DNA of 32,517 bases from Desulfovibrio sp. (GCA_017454325.1 JAFTDG010000141.1:1-32517); one strand, 5' to 3'; counted from the first letter of the stretch, positions 1 through 8,115 are shown. A program made the numbers and translations. The notes: a model not told the origin generated them from the letters alone.

Positions 1-12
1 CCTTGTTTTTAC

Positions 13-89
13 TGGTGCGCCCGGCAGGAATCGAACCCGCGACCAAGAGCTTAGAAGGCTCCTGCTCTATCCAACTGAGCTACGGACGC
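13..89 (-). tRNA. tRNA-Arg (anticodon TCT)
   Basis: A complete cloverleaf can be folded on the minus strand. The acceptor stem pairs GCGTCCG with CGGGCGC, the D arm is GCTC/GAGC, the anticodon stem is GGAGC/GCTCT with loop CTTCTAA, and the T arm is GCGGG/CCTGC. The loop places TCT at positions 34-36, so it decodes AGA-type arginine codons. The 3' CCA is encoded (tgg at 13-15). It lies 125 nt downstream of the DUF1992 gene and has its own good promoter, so it is probably transcribed independently. Confidence 0.96.
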
Positions 90-111
90 AAACAAATACT
101 TATGCAAAAGG

Positions 112-140
112 AGCATAGGCTGTGCTGTGCGCTGCGTCAA
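112..140 (-). promoter_or_regulatory. Promoter of tRNA-Arg
   Basis: The minus strand reads TTGACG (140-135), a 17-nt spacer, then TATGCT (117-112). This matches a sigma70-type promoter at 5/6 and 4/6 positions with ideal spacing. The predicted start near position 105 is about 16 nt before the tRNA 5' end. The tRNA-Thr gene at the other end of the window has the same -35 hexamer. Confidence 0.65.
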
Positions 141-214
141 GGCAATCTTCTACGAAGAAAGAATGGTGTATTAGGGAGAGTATCTGGGCTATTTATGCCT
201 ATGAATCGCATAAG

Positions 215-613
215 TTATGATTCGTTGAGTGCAGAAAGGCGATCAAGTAATCGATCGTAATAGGGGTCATCTTCCTCCAGTTGGAGATTTTTTTGATATC
301 GAATTTTGGAACGCGTAACCATGAATCGCAGTTTCTGCATTTGACGCACACGTTCTTGTTCGTCTCTACAGTGCTCAAGCAGATCCGCAAGCCGCTTTAT
401 TTCCTTTCGCTCCTCTAGTTCAGGAGGCAAACATCCTGCATTACTCAAGATTTTGTAGGCCATGCGCAATTCTGCAGGTACATGGCTCATATCTTCCAGG
501 TGTAAAGGCTTCCCTTGACCTGGCAGATTATCGAAAGCTCCTTGGGCCAGTGCTTCTTCAATGCGTTTCTCTGCAACAAACTGGATGACGGATAAGGGAT
601 TGGCTTCAGTCAT
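215..613 (-). CDS. DUF1992 (DnaJ-homologue subfamily C member 28-like) protein
   Basis: A 132-residue soluble protein of the DUF1992 family. Typical parts are visible: an N-terminal helix ending in IEEALAQGAFDNLPGQGKPL, then the aliphatic/acidic core with MAYKILSNAG and LPPELEERKEI, and a basic helical C-terminus. The family is widespread in bacteria but its biochemical role is not established; it is named only for similarity to a eukaryotic DnaJ-C28 region and has no J domain here. The chosen ATG overlaps the last 8 nt of mutS and is preceded by a weak GAGAGA ribosome site. An upstream ATG at 682 would add 23 non-conserved residues lying inside mutS, so I rejected it. It is probably co-transcribed with mutS. 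Confidence 0.85.
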   Translation of the reverse strand: MTEANPLSVIQFVAEKRIEEALAQGAFDNLPGQGKPLHLEDMSHVPAELRMAYKILSNAGCLPPELEERKEIKRLADLLEHCRDEQERVRQMQKLRFMVTRSKIRYQKNLQLEEDDPYYDRLLDRLSALNES

Positions 614-3326
614 GTGCTCTCTCGTTATCACTGGAAGGCTGTCCCCACAGTGTTTTCCATTCCATAAGCAATTTGAGGGCATTCAAGGGGCTGAGCTCCT
701 CCGGGTGCAGCTCGCGCAATAGCTGAATAAGCGGATGCTCAGTGCGTGGTGGGGGAGTTGGTATTAGGGGCAGATCATCGTTTTTTGGTTCTGGCAGTGT
801 AAGACCAGGCAGTGTGACAGCAGAAATCATATTCTTGCGTGCTGACTCACGACTACGCTCCAAACCTGCAAGAATACGCCGTGCCCGCTGAACAACAGGG
901 CCTGGCACACCAGCCAGACGGGCAACTTCTACACCATAGCTGCGGTCGGACGGACCTGGCACAAGTCTATGCAGAAAGAGAATATCATTATTGTATTCGC
1001 GAATAGCGATATTCATTGTGAATACACCCTTGATACGTCCTTCTAGAGCTGTGAGCTCGTGATAGTGCGTGGCAAAAATTGTACGTAGCTCTTTACCGGT
1101 ACGTTGTGCCAAGTCTTCCACGACGGCCCAAGCCAAGGCTAATCCATCGAATGTGCTTGTGCCACGTCCGATTTCATCAAGAATAATCAAACTACGTCGT
1201 GTTGCCTGACGCAAAATCCTTGCCGTTTCCATCATCTCTACCATGAAGGTACTTTGCCCCTGAGCCAGATTATCTGATGCCCCCACACGCGAAAACAAGC
1301 GATCCACCAGGCCAAGGCGTGCCGAAGCAGCAGGCACCATGGAGCCAATTTGTGCCAGCAGGCAGATGATGGCAACCTGCCGCAGCACTGTTGATTTGCC
1401 AGCCATGTTAGGGCCAGTAAGCAAACAGAGGTGATGGCCTGGTTCGAGGCGAAAATCATTAGGCACAAAGTTGGCCTGCCCAAGTATATCTTCCACGACA
1501 GGATGGCGTCCTTCCTTGATAATGACTTCCGGGGCTTGGCTCAATTCTGGCTTGACCCATGTATTGCGTCGACCTACTTCTGCAAGACTTTGCCAGTAAT
1601 CAATGTGTCCGATTATATCCGCTGTGTGAATAATGCGTTCACGTCGAGAGGCGATTTGCGTCCGTAACTCCTGAAAGAGCGTGTATTCAAGCGCTTTGCG
1701 TTTGTCGGCCGCAGAGAGAAGCTCTTCTTCCAGTTTTTTTAGTGCATCTGTAGTGAATCTTTCAGCATTGGCAAGGCTTTGGCGTCGGATAAACCGTTCC
1801 GGTACGGGGGCGGTATGCGCTGCTCGGGATAGTTCAAAATAGTAGCCGAACACGCGGTTGTAGCCCAGTTTTAATTTGCTTATTCCGGTATTTTCCTGCT
1901 CCTGCCTGAGCATGGTCTGTAATTGCAGTTCCCCATGTTCGACAAGGTCTAAAAGGTGGTCGAGCTCGTCATTATATCCATGGCGAAATAATCCGCCCTC
2001 GGTGATGGTGACAGGCGGGTTGTCTACCAGGGCGCTCTCAAGGAGCGCAGTACAATCTTCAATGTTATCCCAGGAATCTATGGCAGCTGCAAGAATTTTG
2101 GGTAGTTTGGTTATCTCGGGGGATGACGCTGCAGAAGTGATGTTATCGGGGGGCGGTTGCAAGGTATTGCGAAGCGCAGCAAGTACGCAAGGAAGCGCGG
2201 CAAGGCTGCTGCGCAGAGCAATAATATCGCGCGGGGTGCCCTGGTTGAGGCTGATGCGCGTGGAAAGACGCTCTAAATCATAGACCTTGCCCAGTGCTTC
2301 CCGTATGTTGGTGCGTCGTGCATCGTTACAAAAATAATCAACTGCATCCTGAATATGTCTGATGGTAGCTATTTCGCGCCATGGGTGATGGAGCATGTCT
2401 TCCAGAAGGCGTCCCCCCATGGGGGTCAGTGTACTATCTAGAACATGACGCAAGGTGCCTTTGCCCTTGCGTCCATTAAGTCGCACAAATATTTCAAGAT
2501 TGCGTTCCGTCACCTCGTCAATGATCATGCGTCTATTTAGGTCTAGTGGCACAAAGGGCATCAGATGCTCTGGACTGCGTAACTGCATTTGTTCGAGATA
2601 GGCAAGCAATGCACCGCAGGAACAGAGTGTGCCCGGTTTGTTATCCAGCCCCAAAGCCGCAAGTTCCTTCACGTCTTGCGCCGCAAGAATCCGTTCTTCT
2701 GCTCTTTTGGCTGCAAAATGGGCTTTGGGTAAATGAGCCAGGCGTATGCCTTCCAGCAGATATCGCGGAGGGGGGGCTGTGCCCTCGGGCAACAGAAGCT
2801 CCCGAGGCGTCAGCTTCTGTACCCACTGCCACAGTTCGGCATCGCGTTTGAATTCCAGTCCAGACCACTGCCCCGTGGATATATCTGCCCAAGCAAGGCC
2901 ACCTCCGCCGCCGGCAGTGGGAGAAAGGGCTGCAAGGAAGTTGTGGTTTTTACTGTTGAGGTTGGCGTCTTCCAGAACCGTTCCAGGTGTGATTACGCGG
3001 GTTACTGCGCGTTTGACAAGGCCCTTGGCCGCTTTGGGATCCTCCGTCTGGTCGCAGATGGCTACATGATACCCCTTATCGATGAGTTGGGCTACATAAC
3101 TCTCAACGGAATGCCAGGGCACGCCACACATGGGTACTGGGTCTTCTGCATCGGGATTACGGCTTGTCAGAGTCAGTTGCAATTCCCGCGCAGCCACCCG
3201 GGCGTCCTCAAAAAACAGTTCATAGAAGTCACCCATGCGGTAAAATAGCAGGGCATCAGGGTAGTCAGCCTTGATGCTGGTATACTGCTCAAACATGGGG
3301 GTAATTTTTACTTTTGCATCAGGCAT
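606..3326 (-). CDS. mutS: DNA mismatch repair protein MutS
   Basis: A 906-residue MutS that recognises mismatches and small loops and uses ATP to start repair. The N-terminal mismatch-binding motif is present (GDFYELF; F34 and E36 with this start). The C-terminal ATPase has the Walker A TGPNMAGKST, the DEIGRGTSTFDG Walker B/signature region and ATHYHEL. Length is normal for the family. An in-frame ATG at 3371 would add 15 residues, but it lies within the stem of a strong terminator (3342-3378), and family members usually begin shortly before MFEQY, so 3326 is preferred. No clear Shine-Dalgarno precedes 3326. No mutL is visible in the window. Confidence 0.95.
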   Translation of the reverse strand: MPDAKVKITPMFEQYTSIKADYPDALLFYRMGDFYELFFEDARVAARELQLTLTSRNPDAEDPVPMCGVPWHSVESYVAQLIDKGYHVAICDQTEDPKAAKGLVKRAVTRVITPGTVLEDANLNSKNHNFLAALSPTAGGGGGLAWADISTGQWSGLEFKRDAELWQWVQKLTPRELLLPEGTAPPPRYLLEGIRLAHLPKAHFAAKRAEERILAAQDVKELAALGLDNKPGTLCSCGALLAYLEQMQLRSPEHLMPFVPLDLNRRMIIDEVTERNLEIFVRLNGRKGKGTLRHVLDSTLTPMGGRLLEDMLHHPWREIATIRHIQDAVDYFCNDARRTNIREALGKVYDLERLSTRISLNQGTPRDIIALRSSLAALPCVLAALRNTLQPPPDNITSAASSPEITKLPKILAAAIDSWDNIEDCTALLESALVDNPPVTITEGGLFRHGYNDELDHLLDLVEHGELQLQTMLRQEQENTGISKLKLGYNRVFGYYFELSRAAHTAPVPERFIRRQSLANAERFTTDALKKLEEELLSAADKRKALEYTLFQELRTQIASRRERIIHTADIIGHIDYWQSLAEVGRRNTWVKPELSQAPEVIIKEGRHPVVEDILGQANFVPNDFRLEPGHHLCLLTGPNMAGKSTVLRQVAIICLLAQIGSMVPAASARLGLVDRLFSRVGASDNLAQGQSTFMVEMMETARILRQATRRSLIILDEIGRGTSTFDGLALAWAVVEDLAQRTGKELRTIFATHYHELTALEGRIKGVFTMNIAIREYNNDILFLHRLVPGPSDRSYGVEVARLAGVPGPVVQRARRILAGLERSRESARKNMISAVTLPGLTLPEPKNDDLPLIPTPPPRTEHPLIQLLRELHPEELSPLNALKLLMEWKTLWGQPSSDNERAHD

Positions 3327-3341
3327 GGTCGAAGCTGTGGC

Positions 3342-3378
3342 AAAAAAAGCGGTGGCATACGTTGATGGCATGCCACCG
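3342..3378 (-). terminator. Intrinsic terminator between lapA-like gene and mutS
   Basis: On the minus strand a perfect 9-bp stem, CGGTGGCAT (3378-3370) with ATGCCACCG (3358-3350), encloses an 11-nt loop. It is followed by C and a run of seven T (3348-3342). This is a textbook rho-independent terminator. It ends only 15 nt before the mutS ATG, leaving no room for a promoter between them. Confidence 0.85.
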
Positions 3379-3412
3379 GCTGATACACAATGGCTGTTCT
3401 AGAGCATGTGTA

Positions 3413-3426
3413 CTCGCATTAGCGAG
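3413..3426. repeat. Small perfect hairpin in the lapA-mutS gap
   Basis: CTCGC and GCGAG form a perfect 5-bp stem around a 4-nt loop, just upstream (in the minus-strand sense) of the mutS-proximal terminator. No T run follows. It could belong to a leader structure or protect the lapA-like mRNA 3' end; the function is unknown. Confidence 0.4.
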
Positions 3427-3455
3427 GCAACAGAAGAAAACGCGTCGGCACGAGT

Positions 3456-3881
3456 CTATTTTTCTGTTGCAGAGGAGGAGACGTCGGCAGTCGCAACAAT
3501 GGAAGCAGATTCCATTTTGTTTTCCTGGCCTTCCTTTCCGGCCTTTTGGAGATAATCAGCACGGGCAGCCTCTGCCTCTGCGAGCTTCTTACCCTTGGCA
3601 ACTGCACGTTCGAGCGAGTTGATCTGCCACTTCTGCTTCACCAACTTGGCGCTGGAATTGACCTTGTCCCACACCAGGAAGGCCAGGGTAAGCAATGCGC
3701 CACAGGCAAAGGCAGCAATAATAAGAAAGTAGAAAGGCAGTGCAATAGACGACATGGCAGGAAGGAAGAAGAGATTGAGTGTGAGAACCACGCTCTGCGA
3801 TAGTGCGGCCTGGTTTTGGAAGAAGAACACCAGTGCTAAAAAAAAGAACACAGCGAGCAGAAGAACCTTGATATAACGCAT
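3456..3881 (-). CDS. LapA-domain (DUF1049) inner-membrane protein
   Basis: A 141-residue membrane protein. Two hydrophobic segments (about residues 5-23 and 44-70) form the LapA/DUF1049 hairpin, with a FFFQNQA motif after the first, typical of this family. A basic then acidic, Ala/Glu/Lys-rich cytoplasmic tail (about 75-141) looks helical or coiled. In enterobacteria LapA works with LapB in controlling lipopolysaccharide assembly; no LapB-like TPR gene is next to it here, so that role is only by analogy. The start is well supported by GAGGAG five nt before the ATG. It sits between two intrinsic terminators. Confidence 0.82.
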   Translation of the reverse strand: MRYIKVLLLAVFFFLALVFFFQNQAALSQSVVLTLNLFFLPAMSSIALPFYFLIIAAFACGALLTLAFLVWDKVNSSAKLVKQKWQINSLERAVAKGKKLAEAEAARADYLQKAGKEGQENKMESASIVATADVSSSATEK

Positions 3882-3909
3882 AGATACTCCTCAGGCTTGA
3901 ATGCCTCTC

Positions 3910-3945
3910 AAAAAAGCACGGACACCTAAAAATTTGTTGCCCGTG
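3910..3945 (-). terminator. Intrinsic terminator after the HIT gene
   Basis: On the minus strand CACGGGCA (3945-3938) pairs with TGTCCGTG (3924-3917) as an 8-bp stem including one G-U, around a 13-nt loop. C and six T (3915-3910) follow. It lies directly after the HIT stop codon and ends 28 nt before the lapA-like ATG. Confidence 0.82.
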
Positions 3946-3951
3946 GCATGG

Positions 3952-4461
3952 TCATATACGGGGGAACTCCCCGGCCAAGGCGGCATTTGTGAAATAGGGT
4001 TTGAGAGCTGTATAGGTTTCTTCTAGGTACTGGGGAATGGTGCGTACTTCGTCCATCACTGCCATAAAAGAGGAATCTCCATTCCAGCGAGGCACAAGGT
4101 GAAAATGCAGATGCTCGCGTATCCCGGCGCCGGCAGCTTGCCCCTGATTCAATCCCATATTGAGACCTTCGCAACGGAAATGCTGTTGTAGAATGCCGGT
4201 CGTAGTTTGCATGAGATCCATCATTTCGTGTGTTTCTTCTTTGGTGAGGTCGGTCATCTGCATAACATGCCTGTACGGACAGACCATAAGATGCCCGTTG
4301 CTATATGGAAATTTGTTCATGATGATAAAAGCATATTCTCCCCGATACAATATCAGACGTTCAGTATCTTCTTTAGTATGCTGAGGAATGCAGAATACAC
4401 AAGTATCGGGTTTGGGGCCCAGAATATAGGTAATGCGCCATGGCGTCCAAAGTTGTTTCAT
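3952..4461 (-). CDS. HIT-family nucleotide hydrolase/transferase
   Basis: A 169-residue histidine-triad protein. The catalytic motif HLHFHLVPRW is present (about residues 117-126). An N-terminal CVFC pair (about 21-24) and the LWTPWR start are typical of the branch annotated as Ap4A phosphorylase-like or HIT domain hydrolases of many deltaproteobacteria. Such proteins act on nucleotides with alpha-phosphate linkages such as AppppA or AMP conjugates; the exact substrate cannot be read from sequence. There is no Shine-Dalgarno before the ATG, and a candidate promoter lies immediately upstream. A terminator follows the gene, so it may be a single-gene transcription unit. Confidence 0.88.
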   Translation of the reverse strand: MKQLWTPWRITYILGPKPDTCVFCIPQHTKEDTERLILYRGEYAFIIMNKFPYSNGHLMVCPYRHVMQMTDLTKEETHEMMDLMQTTTGILQQHFRCEGLNMGLNQGQAAGAGIREHLHFHLVPRWNGDSSFMAVMDEVRTIPQYLEETYTALKPYFTNAALAGEFPRI

Positions 4462-4469
4462 AGTTCAGT

Positions 4470-4498
4470 ATGTTACACTGCTTGCAATCTCCGGGCAA
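4470..4498 (-). promoter_or_regulatory. Candidate promoter of the HIT gene
   Basis: The minus strand has TTGCCC (498-493 of 4400s), a 17-nt spacer and TAACAT (475-470), each 4/6 to sigma70 consensus with ideal spacing. The -10 box ends 8 nt before the ATG, so the transcript would be leaderless or nearly so. That would fit the absence of a ribosome site. Confidence 0.35.
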
Positions 4499-4510
4499 GG
4501 GGAAAGCGCT

Positions 4511-7198
4511 TTAATCAGTCGGATTTCCTTTGAGTATCTCATGGGAAGTTTCCTGTTCTGCTAAGGTGCGGGCAAGATTCATCTGCTGTTCCGAGCTCAC
4601 AGCTTCGCCGTCCAGTTTTGCACAAAGCACCGCACGAAGGATTTTTCCGTAGGCTGGGCCTGGTGTAAGGCCAAGTGCATGCAGGTCTACGCCGGTAATG
4701 TCAGGCTTTTCATTCCGCCATTGGGTAATATAGCGCGAAAGACTTTTTTGCAGGGCTGCGTTGCTCGTGCTGGCCATGAGGTAGAGCAGCGAATCCAGCG
4801 TCAGCGGCTTAAGCAGCGCACATAGCGTACTGATTTTGGATGTGCCAGAATCTTCAGCTTTCTGCCATGCGTCCAATCTTGCACGCAGAGCGCGGGTCTG
4901 TTCCCGCTGGTTCAGGATATCCGTACGTTTGTTCTCTGGTAGCCCCATACGCTGAAAATTGGTTGCCGTCTCTTTGTAATTGAGATTCTGATTTAGACCG
5001 AGAAAGAAAATCAGCCAGGTCTGGGGTTGTTCTTCAAAATAAAGAAGACGGTACCAGGCCAGCATATTCTGAATTTGCTGCAAAAGAATCTTGCGAGTAG
5101 GTGTCAAGGTAAGTGTAGGGGCAATGGCCTGCAGAATGCCTAACTGATTCAGGCGTTCGAAGCATGCCGTTGGGTTGTCTTCTTCACAGATATGCAAGAA
5201 TTCATGAAAGAGACGGGAGGGGGACAATCGATCCATGAGCTTGAGTTTCAAGGCGTTTTTAATGAGCTTTTCTGACCCCTGTCCAATATGAAAGCCATAA
5301 CGCTGTTCAAAACGTACTGCTCGAAGGCAGCGTGTAGGATCTTCTACAAAGCTTAAGGTGTGCAGAACTCGAATGACTTTTTCCTTGATATCTCGACGGC
5401 CTCCGAAAAAATCTGCAATTTGCCCGAAAGGTGTGCTGTCAAGCCGCAGCGCAAGAGCATTGATGGTAAAATCTCGTCTGTAGAGATCCATTTTAATAGA
5501 CGATAGTTCGACTGTTGGCAGTGCTCCCGGGGATTCATAGTATTCCAGACGAGCTGTAGCCACATCTATGCGTTGCTCTTTGCCTTCAGCATCGTGAAAG
5601 ATGACCATAGATGTGAGGAATTTGGGGTGTACGCGCACACGGCCATGAAGCGCATTGGCAAGAGTACGGGCAAGGGCAATGCCGTTGCCTTCGACAACCA
5701 GGTCAATATCCTGATTGGTTTTGTGCATGAGAATATCGCGCACAAAGCCGCCTACTGCGTAGACAGGCATGTGCAGTTCACGTCCAAGCCTGCCTGCCAG
5801 CTGCAAGATTTCATACGTCGCTGCTGGCAGGTGGTCGATAATGGCGCGGGAAAGGTTTTTTTCCTTGCTTGCTGCAGCGGCTTTGTCAGGCATATGCGCG
5901 GAATCTTCAGCAAAGACGTTGATGAGATCTGTACGGGTGACAACACCGAGAGTGTTTTCACCGTCCAGAATGGGCACAAGACGTTGGTGACTTCCGACGA
6001 TGACCTCCATGAGTTCCTGCAGGCTGGCATTTGGCGACAGGCATTGGATACGTCGCACCATATATTCCTCTACGGGGCTGTCGCCCAGGCCGTGGGCAAC
6101 AGCACGCATGGCAGTAAGTGCATCCAGTATGCCTACGGGCCTACGTGTGCCAGGCGCAAAAACGGGTACGGACTTCAGGCCAAAATGCAGCATGAGCTCA
6201 TCAGCTTGATGTATGGTTGCTTCGGACGCTATGCCCACAGCAGGAGCGGACATGTATTCGCGGGCTGATTTGTCTGGCAGAGCCTGAGAATAGAGGTTGC
6301 GAATGATGACATCGCGCACCTCGCTGACCATCATGGAGCGTATGGAGGCCGAGGCAGCATAGGTATGGCCGCCGCCACCCAGGGCCGCACAGATATCACC
6401 TACATTCACGGCTTCATCGCGACTGCGTGCTACCACCTGAATGCGGTCATCCATGATGCCAATGGCAAAGAGTACCTGAAATTTTTCCATTTCCATGAGT
6501 CGCTGGGCCAGATAGGCAAAATCCCCCAGATAGTGTTCCATGGCGGCTTCGGAGATGGCCACTTGTACATTGTTGATGGTGTATGTTTGCGTGGATTCCA
6601 GCAGGCTGTTGAGCGCATGGATATGCAGGCTTGTCAGTTCATGGGAGGCCAGAGCATCAATGCGGTTAACGTCCATCCCCTGGCTGAGCAGCCAGGCCGC
6701 GGACATAAAATCGGTACGAGTGGTAGATGAGTATGTAAATGAGCCTGTGTCGCCATAAATGCCGAGGCCAAGAAGGCTTGCTTCGTCTGCCGTGAGAGTG
6801 ACATTCCGCTCGCTCAATGTTTGTACGATAAGGCTGGTTACCGCTCCTACCTGTGCCAGATGAAGCTGTGGCGCATTGATATCGTCTGGTGAATCTGGAT
6901 GATGATCCCAAAGTATCACTTCGAGGTCTGGCTTTGTGAGCAGTTGCGCGACATGGGGAACACGGCTTTTTTGGCGTGTGTCTACTAGAACAAGGCGATC
7001 AATGGATGCCATGTCTATAGTGGCACTTTCCTTAAATCCCAGAGCGATTGTGTCGAGTTGCCTGTAGAGTTGCTGCAGATTGCGTTCTTGCGTGCCAGGA
7101 AAGAGCAATACACATGGACTATAGAGATGCCGCGCAGCAAGCATGGCGGCAAATGAGTCAAAATCCGCATTGGCGTGGCAGGTAATTAGCGTGGTCAT
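4511..7198 (-). CDS. DHH/DHHA1-CBS-CBS-poly(A) polymerase/tRNA nucleotidyltransferase fusion
   Basis: An 895-residue multidomain enzyme. Residues 1-300 form a DHH-DHHA1 phosphoesterase with what look like all metal ligands: H8/D12/D14 (HANADFD), D73, DHH at 98-100, D150 (GDTGSF), and the DHHA1 loop GGGGHTYA (274-281). Residues about 308-430 are two CBS domains. Residues about 455-895 are a class II poly(A) polymerase/CCA-adding nucleotidyltransferase: GGFVRD (483-488), catalytic DID (497-499), RRDFTINAL (574-582) and EDPTR (619-623). The nucleotidyltransferase part adds nucleotides to RNA 3' ends. Whether it is a CCA-, A-only- or poly(A)-adding enzyme cannot be decided from motifs, since some deltaproteobacteria split these jobs. 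The ATG overlaps the xer stop as ATGA, indicating translational coupling. Confidence 0.93.
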   Translation of the reverse strand: MTTLITCHANADFDSFAAMLAARHLYSPCVLLFPGTQERNLQQLYRQLDTIALGFKESATIDMASIDRLVLVDTRQKSRVPHVAQLLTKPDLEVILWDHHPDSPDDINAPQLHLAQVGAVTSLIVQTLSERNVTLTADEASLLGLGIYGDTGSFTYSSTTRTDFMSAAWLLSQGMDVNRIDALASHELTSLHIHALNSLLESTQTYTINNVQVAISEAAMEHYLGDFAYLAQRLMEMEKFQVLFAIGIMDDRIQVVARSRDEAVNVGDICAALGGGGHTYAASASIRSMMVSEVRDVIIRNLYSQALPDKSAREYMSAPAVGIASEATIHQADELMLHFGLKSVPVFAPGTRRPVGILDALTAMRAVAHGLGDSPVEEYMVRRIQCLSPNASLQELMEVIVGSHQRLVPILDGENTLGVVTRTDLINVFAEDSAHMPDKAAAASKEKNLSRAIIDHLPAATYEILQLAGRLGRELHMPVYAVGGFVRDILMHKTNQDIDLVVEGNGIALARTLANALHGRVRVHPKFLTSMVIFHDAEGKEQRIDVATARLEYYESPGALPTVELSSIKMDLYRRDFTINALALRLDSTPFGQIADFFGGRRDIKEKVIRVLHTLSFVEDPTRCLRAVRFEQRYGFHIGQGSEKLIKNALKLKLMDRLSPSRLFHEFLHICEEDNPTACFERLNQLGILQAIAPTLTLTPTRKILLQQIQNMLAWYRLLYFEEQPQTWLIFFLGLNQNLNYKETATNFQRMGLPENKRTDILNQREQTRALRARLDAWQKAEDSGTSKISTLCALLKPLTLDSLLYLMASTSNAALQKSLSRYITQWRNEKPDITGVDLHALGLTPGPAYGKILRAVLCAKLDGEAVSSEQQMNLARTLAEQETSHEILKGNPTD

Positions 7199-8115
7199 TC
7201 CATACGACTCCGGGGATGGAATTGACGATGTATGTTTCGTAGCCGTTCTGCTTGAACATGAGTGTAGATTTCAGTCGCACTGATATCGGCATGCCCCAGC
7301 AGCATCTGCACGGCGCGAAGATCCGCTCCGCCTTCCAACAGGTGTGTGGCGAAGGAATGTCGGAATGTGTGCGGTGATATAGGGCGGCGAATACCAGCTG
7401 CCAGAGCGTATTTTTTGACCATTTTCCAAATGTACTGTCGTGTTAGCATATGCCCCGAACGGTTAACGAAAAGCTGGTTTCCAGTGGGGGCAAACTGCGG
7501 CCGCCATTGATGCAAATAGTCTGTCAGCATAGTTTGCATAAGTTCATGCAAGGGAACCAGCCGGTCCTTGGCACCTTTGCCGAAAACCCGTACCAAACCG
7601 CGCTGCATATCGAGATCGGACACACACAGGGAGCATAATTCGGAAACCCGTAATCCAGCCGCGTAGAGGAGTTCAAGTATGCACCGGTCGCGCCATCCAC
7701 ATTTTTTGTGCATATCCGGTTGCAATAGCAGGTTTTCCATTTCATTCCTGGTGAGCACTTCTGGCAGGTGGAGTGGCAGCTTGGGATTATTCAGCAACTG
7801 CGTGGGGTTTTGCGCGAGCATACCTTCTTCAACAGCAAAGGCAAAGAAAGCACGAAGGGCTGAGAGGCGTCGTGCTAGCGTTTTTCCCGTATTGCCGCGT
7901 GCCCGTAACCATGCTAGGTAGAGAAAGATTTCTTGGTCATCGGGGGTATGGGGGGAGCTTCCGGATTGCGTCAGCTCCTGGCGATAGAGAAAGAAGTTTT
8001 GCAGATCCTGTGCATAGGCTTCCACCGTATTGGGGGAAAGCCCTCGCTGAGCCAGCAGGCTGTCGCACCATTGGGGAACAAGGTCTGCAAGGGGCATGTC
8101 ACTGTTAAAAGGCAT
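7195..8115 (-). CDS. xerD: XerC/XerD-type tyrosine recombinase
   Basis: A 306-residue tyrosine recombinase of normal Xer length, probably resolving chromosome dimers at dif. The N-terminal SAM-like domain includes LSPNTVEAYAQDL. The catalytic set is complete: R in AGLRVSEL, K in GKGAKDRLVPL, H-x-x-R in HTFRHSFATHLL, H in LGHADIS and the nucleophile Y in TEIYTHV. XerD versus XerC cannot be separated with certainty. The start is uncertain: ATG 8115 overlaps the porin gene by 11 nt, ATG 8097 lies after it, and neither has a clear ribosome site; the longer form from 8181 adds non-conserved residues. Confidence 0.88.
   Translation of the reverse strand: MPFNSDMPLADLVPQWCDSLLAQRGLSPNTVEAYAQDLQNFFLYRQELTQSGSSPHTPDDQEIFLYLAWLRARGNTGKTLARRLSALRAFFAFAVEEGMLAQNPTQLLNNPKLPLHLPEVLTRNEMENLLLQPDMHKKCGWRDRCILELLYAAGLRVSELCSLCVSDLDMQRGLVRVFGKGAKDRLVPLHELMQTMLTDYLHQWRPQFAPTGNQLFVNRSGHMLTRQYIWKMVKKYALAAGIRRPISPHTFRHSFATHLLEGGADLRAVQMLLGHADISATEIYTHVQAERLRNIHRQFHPRSRME

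Noticed and set aside
3..260. 85-codon frame starting in tRNA-Arg
   Set aside because: Overlaps a tRNA and its promoter; cannot be a real gene.
5573..6268. 231-codon open frame on the plus strand
   Set aside because: Lies entirely opposite the strongly supported nucleotidyltransferase fusion; no ribosome site or family features. It is a codon-bias shadow.
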